DNA of 64,000 nt from Corallococcus carmarthensis. Lineage in GTDB: Bacteria; Myxococcota; Myxococcia; Myxococcales; Myxococcaceae. This document shows, one piece after another, positions 51,994 to 61,358 of this stretch. The stretch lies in contig NZ_RAWE01000015.1 in assembly GCF_003611695.1 (NCBI RefSeq), positions 22,448 through 86,447 on the forward strand, in the 5' to 3' direction. Within the stretch, counting starts at the first letter, position 1. Every line of letters starts with the position of its first letter. The translations under genes were made by a program, and so were the position numbers. Below the pieces are notes generated by a model. The model searched no databases. It was not told the origin of the DNA and was given only the letters and a program-made list of their open reading frames with translations.

Positions 51994-52866
51994 TTAGGCG
52001 GGCCGGTCCCGCTGCTGGGCAATCACCTCGCGCATGCTCGTCGGCGCCCGCCCGAGCAACGTCCGCAGGGTCGGATCGACGGCCGCGAACTCGCCATGGT
52101 GGCTCGCGCGGTAGAGGCCGAGCGATATGGCGAGCGGGCGCGCGGGCATCTGGCTCGCCGTGAGCTTCGCCGCCATCTCCTCCTCCGATACGAGGCTTCG
52201 TCGCAGCGGCCGTCCGAGGATGCTCGACGCGAGTTCGCACAGCTCCCCGAAGTCGAGCGCCTCCGACGCCGTGAGCGGCGGCGTCGGTCCGTCGAACCGG
52301 CCCTCGTTCGCCAGGATGACCGCGGCCGCCTCCGCGAGATCCGCGTGCGTGGTCCAGGAGACCTTGCCATCCGGCGGCGCCTCGAAGACGCCCGTCCGCA
52401 GGCCCTTCTCCAGCAGGAACATCGCGCTCGAGGCGTAGAACCCATTGCGAAGCGAGGTCCACGCCAGGCCGGACTCGCCCAGCATCCGCTCCGTCTCCGC
52501 ATGGTCGAGCATCGGAGGAAACGCCGACGTACGGCTCGCGCCCATGTGGCTCGTGTACACGATGCGCCGCGCACCGGCGGCCCTTGCGGCCTCGATGGCG
52601 GAGCCATGCTGGGCGAGCGGATCGCCGCCGGTGGCCGCCGCGTTGGACGACACGATGAGGACCTGGCTCGCACCCTCGAAGGCATGCGCCAGGCTCGTCG
52701 GCTCCGCGAAGTCGCCTTCGCGCACCCGGACGCCGCGCGCCGCCAGGTCCTGCGCCTTCCGCAAGTCCCGGACACTGACGGCGACCCGGTCCACCGGAAC
52801 GCGGGTGATGAGCTTCTCCACGATGAGACTGCCGAGCTGCCCGGTCGCTCCGGTCACGACGATCAT
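51994..52866 (-). CDS. NAD(P)-binding NmrA/SDR-type oxidoreductase
   Basis: 290 residues from the ATG ending at 52866. Rossmann motif VTGATGQLGSLIV at the N-terminus, then the NmrA/QorB-like pattern (VREGDFAEPTSLAHAF, VYTSHMGASRTSAFPPMLDH, SWTTHADLAEAAAVIL). Related proteins are quinone oxidoreductases or redox sensors. The stop codon TAA (51994-51996) is formed by the terminal TTA of the IS630-derived element, so insertion may have changed the last residues. Divergent from a TetR gene that probably represses it. Confidence 0.88.
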   Translation of the reverse strand: MIVVTGATGQLGSLIVEKLITRVPVDRVAVSVRDLRKAQDLAARGVRVREGDFAEPTSLAHAFEGASQVLIVSSNAAATGGDPLAQHGSAIEAARAAGARRIVYTSHMGASRTSAFPPMLDHAETERMLGESGLAWTSLRNGFYASSAMFLLEKGLRTGVFEAPPDGKVSWTTHADLAEAAAVILANEGRFDGPTPPLTASEALDFGELCELASSILGRPLRRSLVSEEEMAAKLTASQMPARPLAISLGLYRASHHGEFAAVDPTLRTLLGRAPTSMREVIAQQRDRPA

Positions 52867-52927
52867 TTGAGGGCCCCTTTTTCGTTACCACTGGAAACCA
52901 GATTCAATTACCAGCGATAACGTAACC

Positions 52928-52969
52928 GCCGATATCATCGTTAGCAAGCAGCTGATATCGCCGCTAGCA
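52928..52969. promoter_or_regulatory. Two 19-bp direct repeats between SDR and TetR genes
   Basis: GCCGATATCATCGTTAGCA (52928-52946) and GCTGATATCGCCGCTAGCA (52951-52969) lie 23 bp apart in the 125-bp divergent region. Each contains the GATATC and TAGC cores. Their place between a TetR gene and its likely target marks them as operator candidates. A related GCGATAACG lies upstream at 52914. Confidence 0.55.
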
Positions 52970-52991
52970 GGCCGCGTGTTATGTCCGCGCC

Positions 52992-53714
52992 ATGGAGGAC
53001 CGCGAGAAGGCCGCTGCCGAAGACGCCGAGGGAGCCGACGTGCGGGAGCGCATCCTCACGGCCGCCGCGGAGCTCATCTCCACCGGGGGGCCGGATGCCG
53101 CGACCACCCGTGCCGTGGCGGCCGCCGCCGGGGTGCAGGCGCCGACGCTCTACCGGCTCTTCGGTGACAAGCGGGGGCTGCTCGCGGCCGTCGTCGACCA
53201 CGAGCTGAGGAGCTACGTGGCGAAGAAGGCCGCGCGCAAGCCGCACCCCGACCCGCTCCAGGACTTTCGTGACGGCTGGGACATGCACATCGCGTTCGGG
53301 CTCAGCCATCCCGGGCTGTTCGCGATCATGAGCAGCGATCCGCATCCAGCCCTGCAGACCCCTGCCGTCAGCGATGGAAATGACGTCCTGCGGCGGCGCA
53401 TCCGGAACATCGCGCTCGCGGGCCGGCTGCGCGTCAGTGAGGAGCGGGCCCTGGGCCTCGTGACGTCCGTGGGCACCGGGGCCGTGCTCACGCTCCTGCG
53501 TCAGCCCGAAGGACAACGCGACCCCGGACTCGCCGAGGCCGCGCGAGAAGCGGTCGTGGCCGCGATCACGCGCGAGGCGGCTCCACCGGCGAACACGGAG
53601 GTCCGCGCGGTGGCCGCGACGCTGCGTGCCTCCCTGGACCGCACCCGGGTCCTGAGCCAGGGCGAGCGCGCGCTGATGCGCGAGCTGCTCGAACGCATCG
53701 CGGACTCTGAGTAG
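52992..53714 (+). CDS. TetR-family repressor
   Basis: 240 residues, ATG 52992. N-terminal helix-turn-helix ([40 protein letters not shown]) and a helical ligand-binding body. The C-terminal ~20 residues are an extra helix. Probably represses the divergent SDR gene and itself through the repeats at 52928-52969. Ligand unknown. Confidence 0.9.
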   Translation: MEDREKAAAEDAEGADVRERILTAAAELISTGGPDAATTRAVAAAAGVQAPTLYRLFGDKRGLLAAVVDHELRSYVAKKAARKPHPDPLQDFRDGWDMHIAFGLSHPGLFAIMSSDPHPALQTPAVSDGNDVLRRRIRNIALAGRLRVSEERALGLVTSVGTGAVLTLLRQPEGQRDPGLAEAAREAVVAAITREAAPPANTEVRAVAATLRASLDRTRVLSQGERALMRELLERIADSE

Positions 53715-53751
53715 CCTCCCGCCTCTCTCGACGTCCCGCTGGAGCGCTTAC

Positions 53752-54555
53752 ATGAGCCAGGGTCTTCGCACCGCCGTCGTGTCGTTGGGCCTGTTCCTCG
53801 CGCTGTCCGCCCCGGTGGCCCGGGCGGATGGCCTCTCCGTGATTCCCTATGGCGACAACTGTTGGGGCACCGGGACCGACGCGGACCGGGATGGGCTCAA
53901 CGACGACTGTGAATACCAGGTCGCGAAGTGGTTCATGCCGCTGTTCTGGTTCGACAGCGGTGAGAGCGGCATGGAGCGCCGGCCGTACTACGCCGTCAAG
54001 AGCCAGGCCTTCGCCACCCGCACGCTGCGCATCTTCTACCTGGACACCTTCTTCGAGGACACGGGCGTCACCACCGGACATGACGGCGACCCCGAGTTCC
54101 AAGTCTTCGAGGTGCACTACTCCGCGGGCCGCTGGTACCTGGACCAGGCCTACCTGTCCGCGCACCGCAAGAGCTCGTGTGACTCGTCGGCCTGGTACGC
54201 GTTCGACCAGCTCGAATATGACCTGAGCGACTCGCGCAATGGCTATCGCGGATGGCCCGTCCTCTACATGGCCGAGGACAAGCACGCCGCCTACAACTCC
54301 CTGACCACGTGCGACAAGGGATGCTTCCTCCAGGACTACTGCAGCCGCACCACGGCCCAGTACCTGGACACCACCACGAACAAGCTCGCCTCGCGCAACG
54401 TGGGCTCCACGGCCGTGCAGCTCATCAACCCGGTCGTCCTCAACGGGAAGACGGAGCGGTTGCTCGACGACGTGGACTTCACGGGCTGGGATGACCAGTG
54501 GTACCGGCCCAACTCCCAGGGCTACCGCCGCCACCTCAACGACTTCGGCTTCTGA
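53752..54555 (+). CDS. Secreted protein, possibly Vps62-like
   Basis: 267 residues, ATG 53752. Signal peptide to about residue 25 (VARADG). The mature domain has [30 protein letters not shown] and [10 protein letters not shown], reminiscent of the Vps62-related/DUF946 fold, whose usual HEGDWE-type motif is replaced here by HDGDPEF. Nine cysteines suggest several disulfides. The family link is tentative; function unknown. Confidence 0.6.
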   Translation: MSQGLRTAVVSLGLFLALSAPVARADGLSVIPYGDNCWGTGTDADRDGLNDDCEYQVAKWFMPLFWFDSGESGMERRPYYAVKSQAFATRTLRIFYLDTFFEDTGVTTGHDGDPEFQVFEVHYSAGRWYLDQAYLSAHRKSSCDSSAWYAFDQLEYDLSDSRNGYRGWPVLYMAEDKHAAYNSLTTCDKGCFLQDYCSRTTAQYLDTTTNKLASRNVGSTAVQLINPVVLNGKTERLLDDVDFTGWDDQWYRPNSQGYRRHLNDFGF

Positions 54556-54579
54556 CGCGCGCGCGGTTTGGGTCAGCCC

Positions 54580-55839
54580 ATGTCCCCCGGGACCGGTGGA
54601 GGTCACGAACGCAGGAGGTGGCTCGGCGGCGCGCTGTTGCTGCTGATCAGTGGCGTCTTCCTGGCGGTCGGAGTGGCCCGGGTGGGGCTACGGGAAGACG
54701 TGCCGCCGGCCCCACCAGACACAGCCAGGGTGGCCCCCGAGCCGGTGGCGCCGGGCCCCGTCCTGCCTGGGCAATCACAGACACCGCCTCCCGAACGCAT
54801 TCCGCCCGCCGCGACGGGAGAGGCCCTCTCCTCCGCGCTCAACGAGGAGCGGGTGGTGCTGGCTTCGAGCGCCGTCATCGAAGGGATCGACACGGACCGC
54901 CCCTGGGTGTGCACGGGCGAAGCGATGACGCTGTCCGCGCGCGTGGCGGGCACGCCCGAGCCGGACGCCGTCATGCGTTGGGTGTGGCCGGGTGCGGAGA
55001 CGGGGGCGGAGCTGCACCCTGGAGCCCGCCTCCCGTGGCGCGCACCGGCCACCCCTGGCCGGTACTTCGTGCGCTTCCAGCTCTGCAAGGACCTGGGGGG
55101 CCGGCGCGTCGGCGTGCTGGCGGAGCGGGTCGCCGCCATCGACGTGCGCGCGTGCGGCCAGGACGAGGGACAGGCCCGCGCCCTTCGCATCGAGGCCACC
55201 CAGCAGGGCCCCTCGGCCTTCGCCTTCCGGGCGGTGTCACCCCACCCCGCCACCACGTACGCATGGGACTTCGGGGATGGAAGCTCCGCCGCGACGACGG
55301 AGCCCACGGCCACGCATGCCTATGCGCTCCCCTCCCCTGGCGAGCCGGACGTCCGTGTCCTCACGGTGCGGCTGTCCGCCCGTGGTGACGGAGGGGAGCG
55401 AACCGCGACGGCGTTCGTGCAGCTCCGGGGACCGCCTCCTTCCGATACGCCGCCGCGGGCGAGACTCCAGATGGAGCGGGTGGTCGCACGCACCGCGGAC
55501 GAGGGCTGGAGGAGCAAGGTCCAGGTCGACGTGCCGGAAGGCAGCGCTGTCACGTGGGAGCGCGTGGAACGCCTCACCGTGAGCTGGGACGACCAGGTGG
55601 ACGTCCAGACCCATCCGTGGCGCGAGCTCATCACCGTGGAGGAGGACCTGGGACGTGGAGGCTTCCGGGGCCACGTCACCGTGCGGCTGTCCGACGTGCG
55701 GCCGGAGGTGAAGCAGATCAGCGACGTCCTCCACGGGCGCGACACGACGGGCGAGGAGGTGTCGTTGTCCTGGTCCGCCTTCAAGGCCGAACCCGCACGT
55801 CCGTCACCCCTTCCCGCTGAACGGCCGCCAGCGAAGTAG
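54580..55839 (+). CDS. Membrane-anchored protein with PKD-like domain
   Basis: 419 residues from ATG 54580; an in-frame TTG 12 bp earlier is an alternative. One N-terminal transmembrane helix (about 13-34), a Pro/Ala-rich linker, a strand-rich domain with VCTGEAMTLSARVAGTPEP and CKDLGGRR, then a PKD-type module (ATTYAWDFGDGSSAATTEP) and a final domain with a DQVDV and VKQISDVLHG region. Probably anchored in the inner membrane with the beta domains outside. It follows the Vps62-like gene by 24 bp. Confidence 0.65.
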   Translation: MSPGTGGGHERRRWLGGALLLLISGVFLAVGVARVGLREDVPPAPPDTARVAPEPVAPGPVLPGQSQTPPPERIPPAATGEALSSALNEERVVLASSAVIEGIDTDRPWVCTGEAMTLSARVAGTPEPDAVMRWVWPGAETGAELHPGARLPWRAPATPGRYFVRFQLCKDLGGRRVGVLAERVAAIDVRACGQDEGQARALRIEATQQGPSAFAFRAVSPHPATTYAWDFGDGSSAATTEPTATHAYALPSPGEPDVRVLTVRLSARGDGGERTATAFVQLRGPPPSDTPPRARLQMERVVARTADEGWRSKVQVDVPEGSAVTWERVERLTVSWDDQVDVQTHPWRELITVEEDLGRGGFRGHVTVRLSDVRPEVKQISDVLHGRDTTGEEVSLSWSAFKAEPARPSPLPAERPPAK

Positions 55840-55901
55840 TGGATTGCCCACGGCTCACCTGGCGGACGGTCCTGCGCGACGCCCCAGCCTGGACGCGCCC
55901 G

Positions 55902-57350
55902 CTACGGCATCGGACGGGAACCCGCGGAGGGGGCTTCAGGAACCGCGGGCCAGCCGTTGGGCCAGGTGATGGCATCGACGAGCATGACCCGGGCCGTGTG
56001 GGCGCTGTTCCACGCGTGGTAGACCATGACCGTGTCCCCGCCGGGGCCGGTGACCACGGAGTTGTGGCCGGGGCCCACCCAGCCGCCCGCCGTCTTGAGG
56101 ATGGGGTTGCCCAGCTTCGTGTAGGGCCCCAGCGGGCTCGTGGCGCGGGCCACGCCCACGGCGTAGGTGCTGTTGGCGTACGAGTTGCCGCTGTAGAAGA
56201 GGTAGTAGTAGCCGCCCCGCGCGACGACCCACGGTGCCTCGACGACGCCGCCCTCCCAAGCGAGGGTATTGCTCATGAGCGTGCGGCGCGTGCCGGTGAG
56301 CGACAGACCATCCGCCGACAGCGTCTGGCCATAGAGGGGCGTGGACTGCCCCACCGCGTTTCCGTCCGCCTTCCACACCAGGTACGGCACGCCCGCGGTG
56401 TCTTGGAAGAACGTGGCGTCGATCATGCCCATGCCCGCGTCATGCACCAGCGGCTGCCCCAGGTCCGTGAAGGGCCCGAGCGCGCTGGTGGCTGTCGCGG
56501 CGCCGATGGACAGCTTCCCGTCCTGGTGGCGCGCGGTGAAGTACGCGATGTACCGCGAGCCCACCTTGTGGATCTCCGGCGCCCAGTAGTCTCCCGTGGC
56601 CCACGTCGGACGGCGCGCGGAGGGGAAGATGTTGCCCGCGGCCGTCCAGGTGACCAGGTCCTTGGACGTGCGCAGCGGGAACGCGTTGGCCGCGCCCCCC
56701 GACGTGCAGGCCGCGACGTACTGTGTGCCGTCGTGGATGACGCCAGGGTCCGCGCAGTCCACGGGCACCACGGGGTTCTGGTAGAGCCCGCCACAGCCCG
56801 TGTAGCGCAGCGCGACGCCACACGCGTTGCTTCCGCTGAAGTACGGCGCCCAGTCGTTCGACAGCACCGTGTACGAATTGGGGGACGCGTTCGTGCAGCC
56901 CCGGTCCCACGTCACGCGGCCGCCCACGTCGTCGTACTGGGCCGGGTGCCCCGCGGGGTGCAACCACGCCGACCCGTACGTGACGCGCGTCGCGCAGCTC
57001 GTCGCGCCGGTACAGTCCGTGGTGTCGAGCGCCATCACGCAGGCGTCACGCCCGGTGAAGTACGGCTTCCAGCCGTTCGACAAAACAGCGTAGGAGTTGG
57101 TGCCTTCGTTGACGCAGCTGCCATCCCACGTCACCAGCCCGCTGGCGACGTCGTACTGCTCCGGGTGCCCGGGGTGGATCCACCGGTCCCCGTAGGTGAT
57201 GCGTGTACTGCACGCGAGTGCCCCGTGGGACGTGCCCACGGGCGCCTCGTCCACGAGGGCTCCGTCGGAGCGCTCCTCACCACAACCCGCCGCGAGCGCG
57301 GAGAGCGCCCCGGCGAGGACGGCGGCGGACAACAACGAGGGGTTCTGCAT
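55902..57350 (-). CDS. GH43-family glycosidase lipoprotein
   Basis: 482 residues from the ATG ending at 57350. Lipobox LAAGCGEE. Two Cys-bounded repeats of ~65 residues (RITYGDRWIHP / RVTYGSAWLHP, then WKPYFTGRDAC / WAPYFSGSNAC) precede the catalytic domain, a five-bladed propeller with DPGVIHDG (base Asp), WAPEIHKVGSR, MIDATFFQD and EGGVVEAPWVV (acid Glu). GH43 enzymes cut arabinose or xylose polymers. The catalytic acids seem present; the repeats may bind glycan. Convergent with the PKD protein. Confidence 0.82.
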   Translation of the reverse strand: MQNPSLLSAAVLAGALSALAAGCGEERSDGALVDEAPVGTSHGALACSTRITYGDRWIHPGHPEQYDVASGLVTWDGSCVNEGTNSYAVLSNGWKPYFTGRDACVMALDTTDCTGATSCATRVTYGSAWLHPAGHPAQYDDVGGRVTWDRGCTNASPNSYTVLSNDWAPYFSGSNACGVALRYTGCGGLYQNPVVPVDCADPGVIHDGTQYVAACTSGGAANAFPLRTSKDLVTWTAAGNIFPSARRPTWATGDYWAPEIHKVGSRYIAYFTARHQDGKLSIGAATATSALGPFTDLGQPLVHDAGMGMIDATFFQDTAGVPYLVWKADGNAVGQSTPLYGQTLSADGLSLTGTRRTLMSNTLAWEGGVVEAPWVVARGGYYYLFYSGNSYANSTYAVGVARATSPLGPYTKLGNPILKTAGGWVGPGHNSVVTGPGGDTVMVYHAWNSAHTARVMLVDAITWPNGWPAVPEAPSAGSRPMP

Positions 57351-57437
57351 CGATGACCTCCAGGGTGATGAAATCGAGGAGGTCATATCTATCAGGTATT
57401 ACAGGTTGAAACCCATTCACACCATCCCCCCGAAGGG

Positions 57438-59009
57438 TCAGCGCACCTCGAATTCGTAGATGCGCGTCGCCGGGTCGCCGTTCTGGGACGGCGTGGTCAC
57501 GTTGAGCCGCACGTAGCGCGCCGAGGTGGCGCTGATGGCGTGGGTCGAGGTGTTGGCGGTGTTGTTGGTCACCGTCACCGGGGTGCTCCAGGCCGTACCG
57601 TTGCTGGAGGTCTGGAGGGTGAAGGCCCGGGTGTTCCAGGTGCTTGCTTCACCGCCCGCGCCAGCGTGCTTGACGGTGAAGCTGCTGACCGTCTGCACCG
57701 AGCCGAGATCCACCTGCAGCCACGCAGCAGCGGCCAACGAGCAGAACTTGTCGGTGGTGCCGCCGGAGACGCTCCCATTGACTGCCTTGGCCGGCGTTTC
57801 GGTGCTGTTGCACGCGGTGGAGCCGGTCGCCGGCTTGTTGAGCGCCAGGTTGGCGAAGCCGGAGCCGACGGAGACGGTCTGGGTCTTGGTGTGGCTGGCG
57901 CCGCCGTTGTCGGTCACGGCCAGGCTGACGTTGTAGTTCCCGGCGCTGGCATAGACACGGCTGGGGTTGGTGGCGGTCGAGCTGCTGCCGTCGCCGAAGT
58001 TCCAGCTGCGCGAGGCGATGGTGCCGTCGCTGTCGCTGGAGGCGTCGCTGAAGGTCGCGGTCAGTCCGCTCACGGTGACGCCGAAGTTGGCCACCGGCGG
58101 CGTGTTGCCGCTGACCGCGGTGTTGATCGCCGCCGCGTACTGCGCGCTCGTGCCCTGCGCCGCGCACGCCTGGATGTCGTCGTAGAGCCACATGAAGCCG
58201 CCGTTGATGCCGGCGGTGCTCTTCCAGTTGCTCATCTTGCTCTGCACCGTGGCCGGGCTGTCGCCGCTGGCGCAGCCGGAGCCGTGGCGCGACCACAGGC
58301 CCGGGTCCACGGTCATGCCCATCGCGGTGTTCCAGCTCGCCGGGTTGTTGCCGGCGCCGCCGTCGTACACCTGGAGGTAGATGCCGTCGACCGCGCTGCC
58401 GAGGTTGTCCTTGAGGCTCCGCCAGAAGGTCTGCTGGGTGTAGGGCGCGAAGGTGATCTTGAACCCCAGGCCCATCAGCATCTGCCCGAACTGCGTGGTC
58501 GGGGCGAGGTCGTAGGCGCTCTCGTCGTCGAAGTTGACCGCGTTGGCGCCGGTGGCGGTCTTCAGCGCCTGGAAGTTGCGGTACAGGATGCTGTTGCTGC
58601 CGGTGCCGCAGACCAGGGTGCTGCCGCAGCCAGTGGCGGTGCCATTGACCAGTCTGGCCATGCGCTCGAAGTCGGGAACACTCCAGGCGCCAATGGACAC
58701 CTCGATGCGATTGACCGAGGTCGGCGCGGTCTTGAGCGTGGCCAGCCGCGTGGGCCACGCCGGGTCGCCGATATAGGCACCATTCTTGACCACCGGGATG
58801 TCGTTGTAGACGAGGTCGCCGTTGTCCTCGATGTGGAAGCTCCACAGGATCACGGTGGTGAAGCCCGAGTTGCGCAGGTCGTTCATCACCGCGGTGCCGC
58901 CGGAATAGAACGGCCCACCGCCGTAGATGGCTGAATCGGCCAGGGCCGCCGGCGCGGACGCGGCCAGGGCGAGTGCAAGGCAGGACGCGAGCTGCTTCGA
59001 CTTCGGCAT
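57438..59009 (-). CDS. GH18-like glycosidase with PKD and F5/8C domains
   Basis: 523 residues from the ATG ending at 59009, after AGGGGAG. Signal peptide about 1-24 (ALADSA). Catalytic region (about 25-295) resembles GH18 endo-N-acetylglucosaminidases or chitinases: VILWSFHIED, GANAVNFDDESAYD (acidic pair), SAVDGIYLQVYDGG and GGFMWLYDD. Then a PKD domain (about 305-390, SRSWNFGDGSS) and a C-terminal F5/8-type carbohydrate-binding domain (about 395-523). The usual DxxDxDxE signature is not plain, so the family call is moderate. Domain style resembles Lysobacter/Xanthomonas proteins; transfer is possible. Confidence 0.7.
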   Translation of the reverse strand: MPKSKQLASCLALALAASAPAALADSAIYGGGPFYSGGTAVMNDLRNSGFTTVILWSFHIEDNGDLVYNDIPVVKNGAYIGDPAWPTRLATLKTAPTSVNRIEVSIGAWSVPDFERMARLVNGTATGCGSTLVCGTGSNSILYRNFQALKTATGANAVNFDDESAYDLAPTTQFGQMLMGLGFKITFAPYTQQTFWRSLKDNLGSAVDGIYLQVYDGGAGNNPASWNTAMGMTVDPGLWSRHGSGCASGDSPATVQSKMSNWKSTAGINGGFMWLYDDIQACAAQGTSAQYAAAINTAVSGNTPPVANFGVTVSGLTATFSDASSDSDGTIASRSWNFGDGSSSTATNPSRVYASAGNYNVSLAVTDNGGASHTKTQTVSVGSGFANLALNKPATGSTACNSTETPAKAVNGSVSGGTTDKFCSLAAAAWLQVDLGSVQTVSSFTVKHAGAGGEASTWNTRAFTLQTSSNGTAWSTPVTVTNNTANTSTHAISATSARYVRLNVTTPSQNGDPATRIYEFEVR

Positions 59010-59160
59010 GGTGTGCTCCCCTGTCGCCAGTCCTGGCGACGGGTAGACATTGCGAGCGCCGAAATCAGGAAGTCAATTTCATTCAGACAAACTGGAATAT
59101 ACTGCAATCTGTGTGCGCCGGGTCTTTACGGCAGCGCGAGCCGGAGCCGGCCGCGAAGCC

Positions 59161-59760
59161 CTAATCGCGGAAGTGCGACTCCGCGATGGAGGCGGCCCAA
59201 CAGCAGGCGTCCTCTCCCGCCTCGCCGGTGGGGAGCGTCGTGTGGAGCGGGGCGCCAGCCTTCACGTCCTCGAAGAAGAAGAGGTTTCGCGGGAGGAGGA
59301 CGAGCGCACGGTCCGCCTTGCGCGTGCGCAGGGTGAGTTGCACCAGCGCCGGGTCGGCCACATCCGCGGGTCCCTTCGGGAAGAAGGCTTCCCGCTTCGG
59401 AGGAACGCGCGAACCCTCTGGGATGCAGCCGCCGTCCTCCGTGGAGACCTCGACCTCGCGCACGCGGCAGCCCTTGCCTTCCGCGAAGTGGAACACCGCC
59501 CGCACCTGGGTGAAGTAGCAGTCGGGGGTGCCGCAGTCCTCGCCATGGACATCCGCCATCACCGACAGGCGCACCTTGTTGCCGGGCAGGGACTCCACCA
59601 TGCCGCTGCGCGCGTAGCGCTGGAACAGAGGGGCCTGGGCGCAGGTGGACGGCACCGGAGCGGCGGGCTTCGCATCCGCCGCCCGGGGAGCTTCGCCAGG
59701 CAGGGACAGCAGGAGCGCGAAGAGGGCCGGAGCGTGCTTCAGGGACATGGATGGATTCAT
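59161..59760 (-). CDS. Exported Cys-containing protein of unknown function
   Basis: 199 residues from the ATG ending at 59760 (the next in-frame ATG ends at 59748). N-terminal signal (about 5-30, EAPRAADA). Six or more cysteines, including CGTPDC, GKGCRV, GGCIP and DACCW. Phrases such as KVRLSVMADVHGEDCGTPDCYF and ALVLLPRNLFFFEDV recur in small myxobacterial exported proteins. No family assigned. Divergent from the amidohydrolase gene, 70 bp between starts. The upstream stretch 59010-59160 is unusually AT-rich and probably holds the promoter of the leftward GH18-like gene. Confidence 0.6.
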   Translation of the reverse strand: MNPSMSLKHAPALFALLLSLPGEAPRAADAKPAAPVPSTCAQAPLFQRYARSGMVESLPGNKVRLSVMADVHGEDCGTPDCYFTQVRAVFHFAEGKGCRVREVEVSTEDGGCIPEGSRVPPKREAFFPKGPADVADPALVQLTLRTRKADRALVLLPRNLFFFEDVKAGAPLHTTLPTGEAGEDACCWAASIAESHFRD

Positions 59761-59830
59761 ATCAGGCTCAATCCACCGTTTGACGCGCTCCGCGCTTGCG
59801 AGCACGGTTCGGAGCCGCGAGGTGAACATC

Positions 59831-61096
59831 ATGAAACGGGTCGCACTTCTTCTCTCCCTGGCCGCCGCGGGCTGCGCGTCCAACCAGCGGCCGGCCAGCG
59901 CGGATCGCTATCTCCTGACGGGCACGCGGCTCTATGTGGCTCCGGACGCGCCCCCCTTGGACGACGCCTGGGTGGTCGTGAGCGGCGGGAGGATCGAAGC
60001 CATGGGTCCCGCATCGGTCGCTCCGCCTGCCGGAGTGCGTCGCGAGGACGCCTGCAGCGGAGGGGTCATCACCGCCGGATTCCAGAACAGCCACGTCCAC
60101 TTCACGGACGCTGCGTTCGCCGGAGCCGTCAGCCGGCCGCGCGACGAGCTTCAGCCACCGCTGAGCCGGATGACCACGCGCTTCGGCTTCACGACGGTCG
60201 TCGATACTGGCTCCGACCCCACGAACACCGTGGCCCTTCGCCAGCGCATCGAGCGAGGCGAGCTGCTGGGGCCGGCGATCCTCACCGTCGGCTCCCCGAT
60301 GTATCCGCAGAACGGCATCCCCTTCTACCTGCGGGACCTGCCGCCCGCGCTGCTGGCGCAGCTTCCGCAACCCGCGTCGGCTGAGGAGGCCCGCGCCATC
60401 GTCCAGAACAGCTTCGAGACCGGCGCGAAGGGGACCAAGCTGTTCGTTGCCACGCCCCAGGGGGGTGGTGAGATCCGGCGCATGGCCGTGGACGTCGCGC
60501 GCGCCGCGGCGGACGAAACCCACAAGCGGGGTGGCCTGGTCATGGCGCATCCCACCGATCCCGAGGGCGTGAGCGCCGCCGTGCAGGCAGGCGTTGATGT
60601 GCTCGTGCACACGACCATCGATTCGCCGAAGATCGGGTGGAGCGCGGAGCTCGTCGGCCAGATGGTCGCGCGTCACGTCTCCGTGGTGCCGACGTTGCAG
60701 CTCTGGGGGTACGAGCTCGCCAAGGCGCACGTGCCAGCCGACGTGCGCGACCGCCTCGTGGGGGGCGCCGAACAGCAGCTCGCGGCGTTCTCCAGCGCCG
60801 GTGGCCAGGTCCTGTTCGGCACCGACGTCGGGTACATGTCGGACCTGGATCCAACGCAGGAATACGCCCTCATGGCCCACGCGGGACTGACACCGATGCA
60901 GATCCTCGCGTCGTTGACCACTGCCCCCGCTGCGCGCTGGAGCGCCGCCGAACGCCGTGGCCTCGTCAAGCCGGGCTTCGACGCCGACCTCGTGGTGCTC
61001 AACGGGGATCCCGCCATGGATGTCCGGCGGTTCGCCGACGTGAAGTGCACGATTCGAGCGGGCAAGGAGCTCTTCGTTCGCACCTCCGCCGAGTAG
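59831..61096 (+). CDS. Amidohydrolase lipoprotein
   Basis: 421 residues, ATG 59831. Lipobox AAAGCASN. Metal-dependent TIM-barrel hydrolase: NSHVHF (first His pair), KGTKLFV (Lys), VMAHPTDPEG and LVHTTID (His), LFGTDVGY (Asp) and the composite beta-sandwich end (KPGFDADLVVLNGDP). The set fits the imidazolonepropionase/cyclic-imidase-type group, many members of which hydrolyse cyclic amides or act as Xaa-Pro dipeptidases. Envelope-anchored here. Substrate unknown. Confidence 0.88.
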   Translation: MKRVALLLSLAAAGCASNQRPASADRYLLTGTRLYVAPDAPPLDDAWVVVSGGRIEAMGPASVAPPAGVRREDACSGGVITAGFQNSHVHFTDAAFAGAVSRPRDELQPPLSRMTTRFGFTTVVDTGSDPTNTVALRQRIERGELLGPAILTVGSPMYPQNGIPFYLRDLPPALLAQLPQPASAEEARAIVQNSFETGAKGTKLFVATPQGGGEIRRMAVDVARAAADETHKRGGLVMAHPTDPEGVSAAVQAGVDVLVHTTIDSPKIGWSAELVGQMVARHVSVVPTLQLWGYELAKAHVPADVRDRLVGGAEQQLAAFSSAGGQVLFGTDVGYMSDLDPTQEYALMAHAGLTPMQILASLTTAPAARWSAAERRGLVKPGFDADLVVLNGDPAMDVRRFADVKCTIRAGKELFVRTSAE

Positions 61097-61358
61097 CGGA
61101 TTGCCACGATTTCCCAGGCGGCATCTCCGGGGCGAGCATCCGCACTCCCCACGCGGAGGTTCCCTGGTGATGTCCACCGAGGAAGCCACCCGGGTGTGCC
61201 AAGAGGGGCACCCGGACGGCGAGCAGGCCCAGACCGCCAAGGGTTGAGCCGCCTCCACGGTGGCCATCCGGGCGGTGAGCCCCTGCGCGGCGGGCCTGCT
61301 CGTGCGCGAGGCAAGGCGCCTTCGTGCATCGGGCGCCCTCCATGCTCACCTACGAGGG

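Larger units (their letters stand above)
49476..51996 (-). mobile_element. IS630-derived MITE-like element, copy 2, split by an IS66-ended insert
   Basis: Read leftward, the element starts at 51996 (TAAGCCTCCGGACATGAATG), runs to 51644, and resumes at 49534 to end near 49476 (its end reads GGCCCCCGG in place of AAGCCCCCGG). Removing 49535-51643 and one copy of the 8-bp duplication leaves about 404 bp, close to the 410 bp of copy 1. The internal deletion junction of the transposase (GGTGCTTCGCGCCGCCCTAC against GGTGCTACGCGCCGCCCTAC) is the same as in copy 1. This copy also has an in-frame TAG in the N-terminal part. Confidence 0.8.

Noticed and set aside
47621..51996. A complete IS630 or IS66 able to move by itself
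   Set aside because: Neither transposase gene is complete; only ends and fragments are present.
55839..58934. Long plus-strand frames opposite the GH43 and GH18-like genes
   Set aside because: Antisense to motif-bearing genes; products are Arg/Val/Gly-rich with no motif.
61097..61358. Small gene between the amidohydrolase and PlsC genes (about 25 codons from 61170)
   Set aside because: Too short, with no ribosome site or recognisable feature; the stretch otherwise holds nothing I can support.
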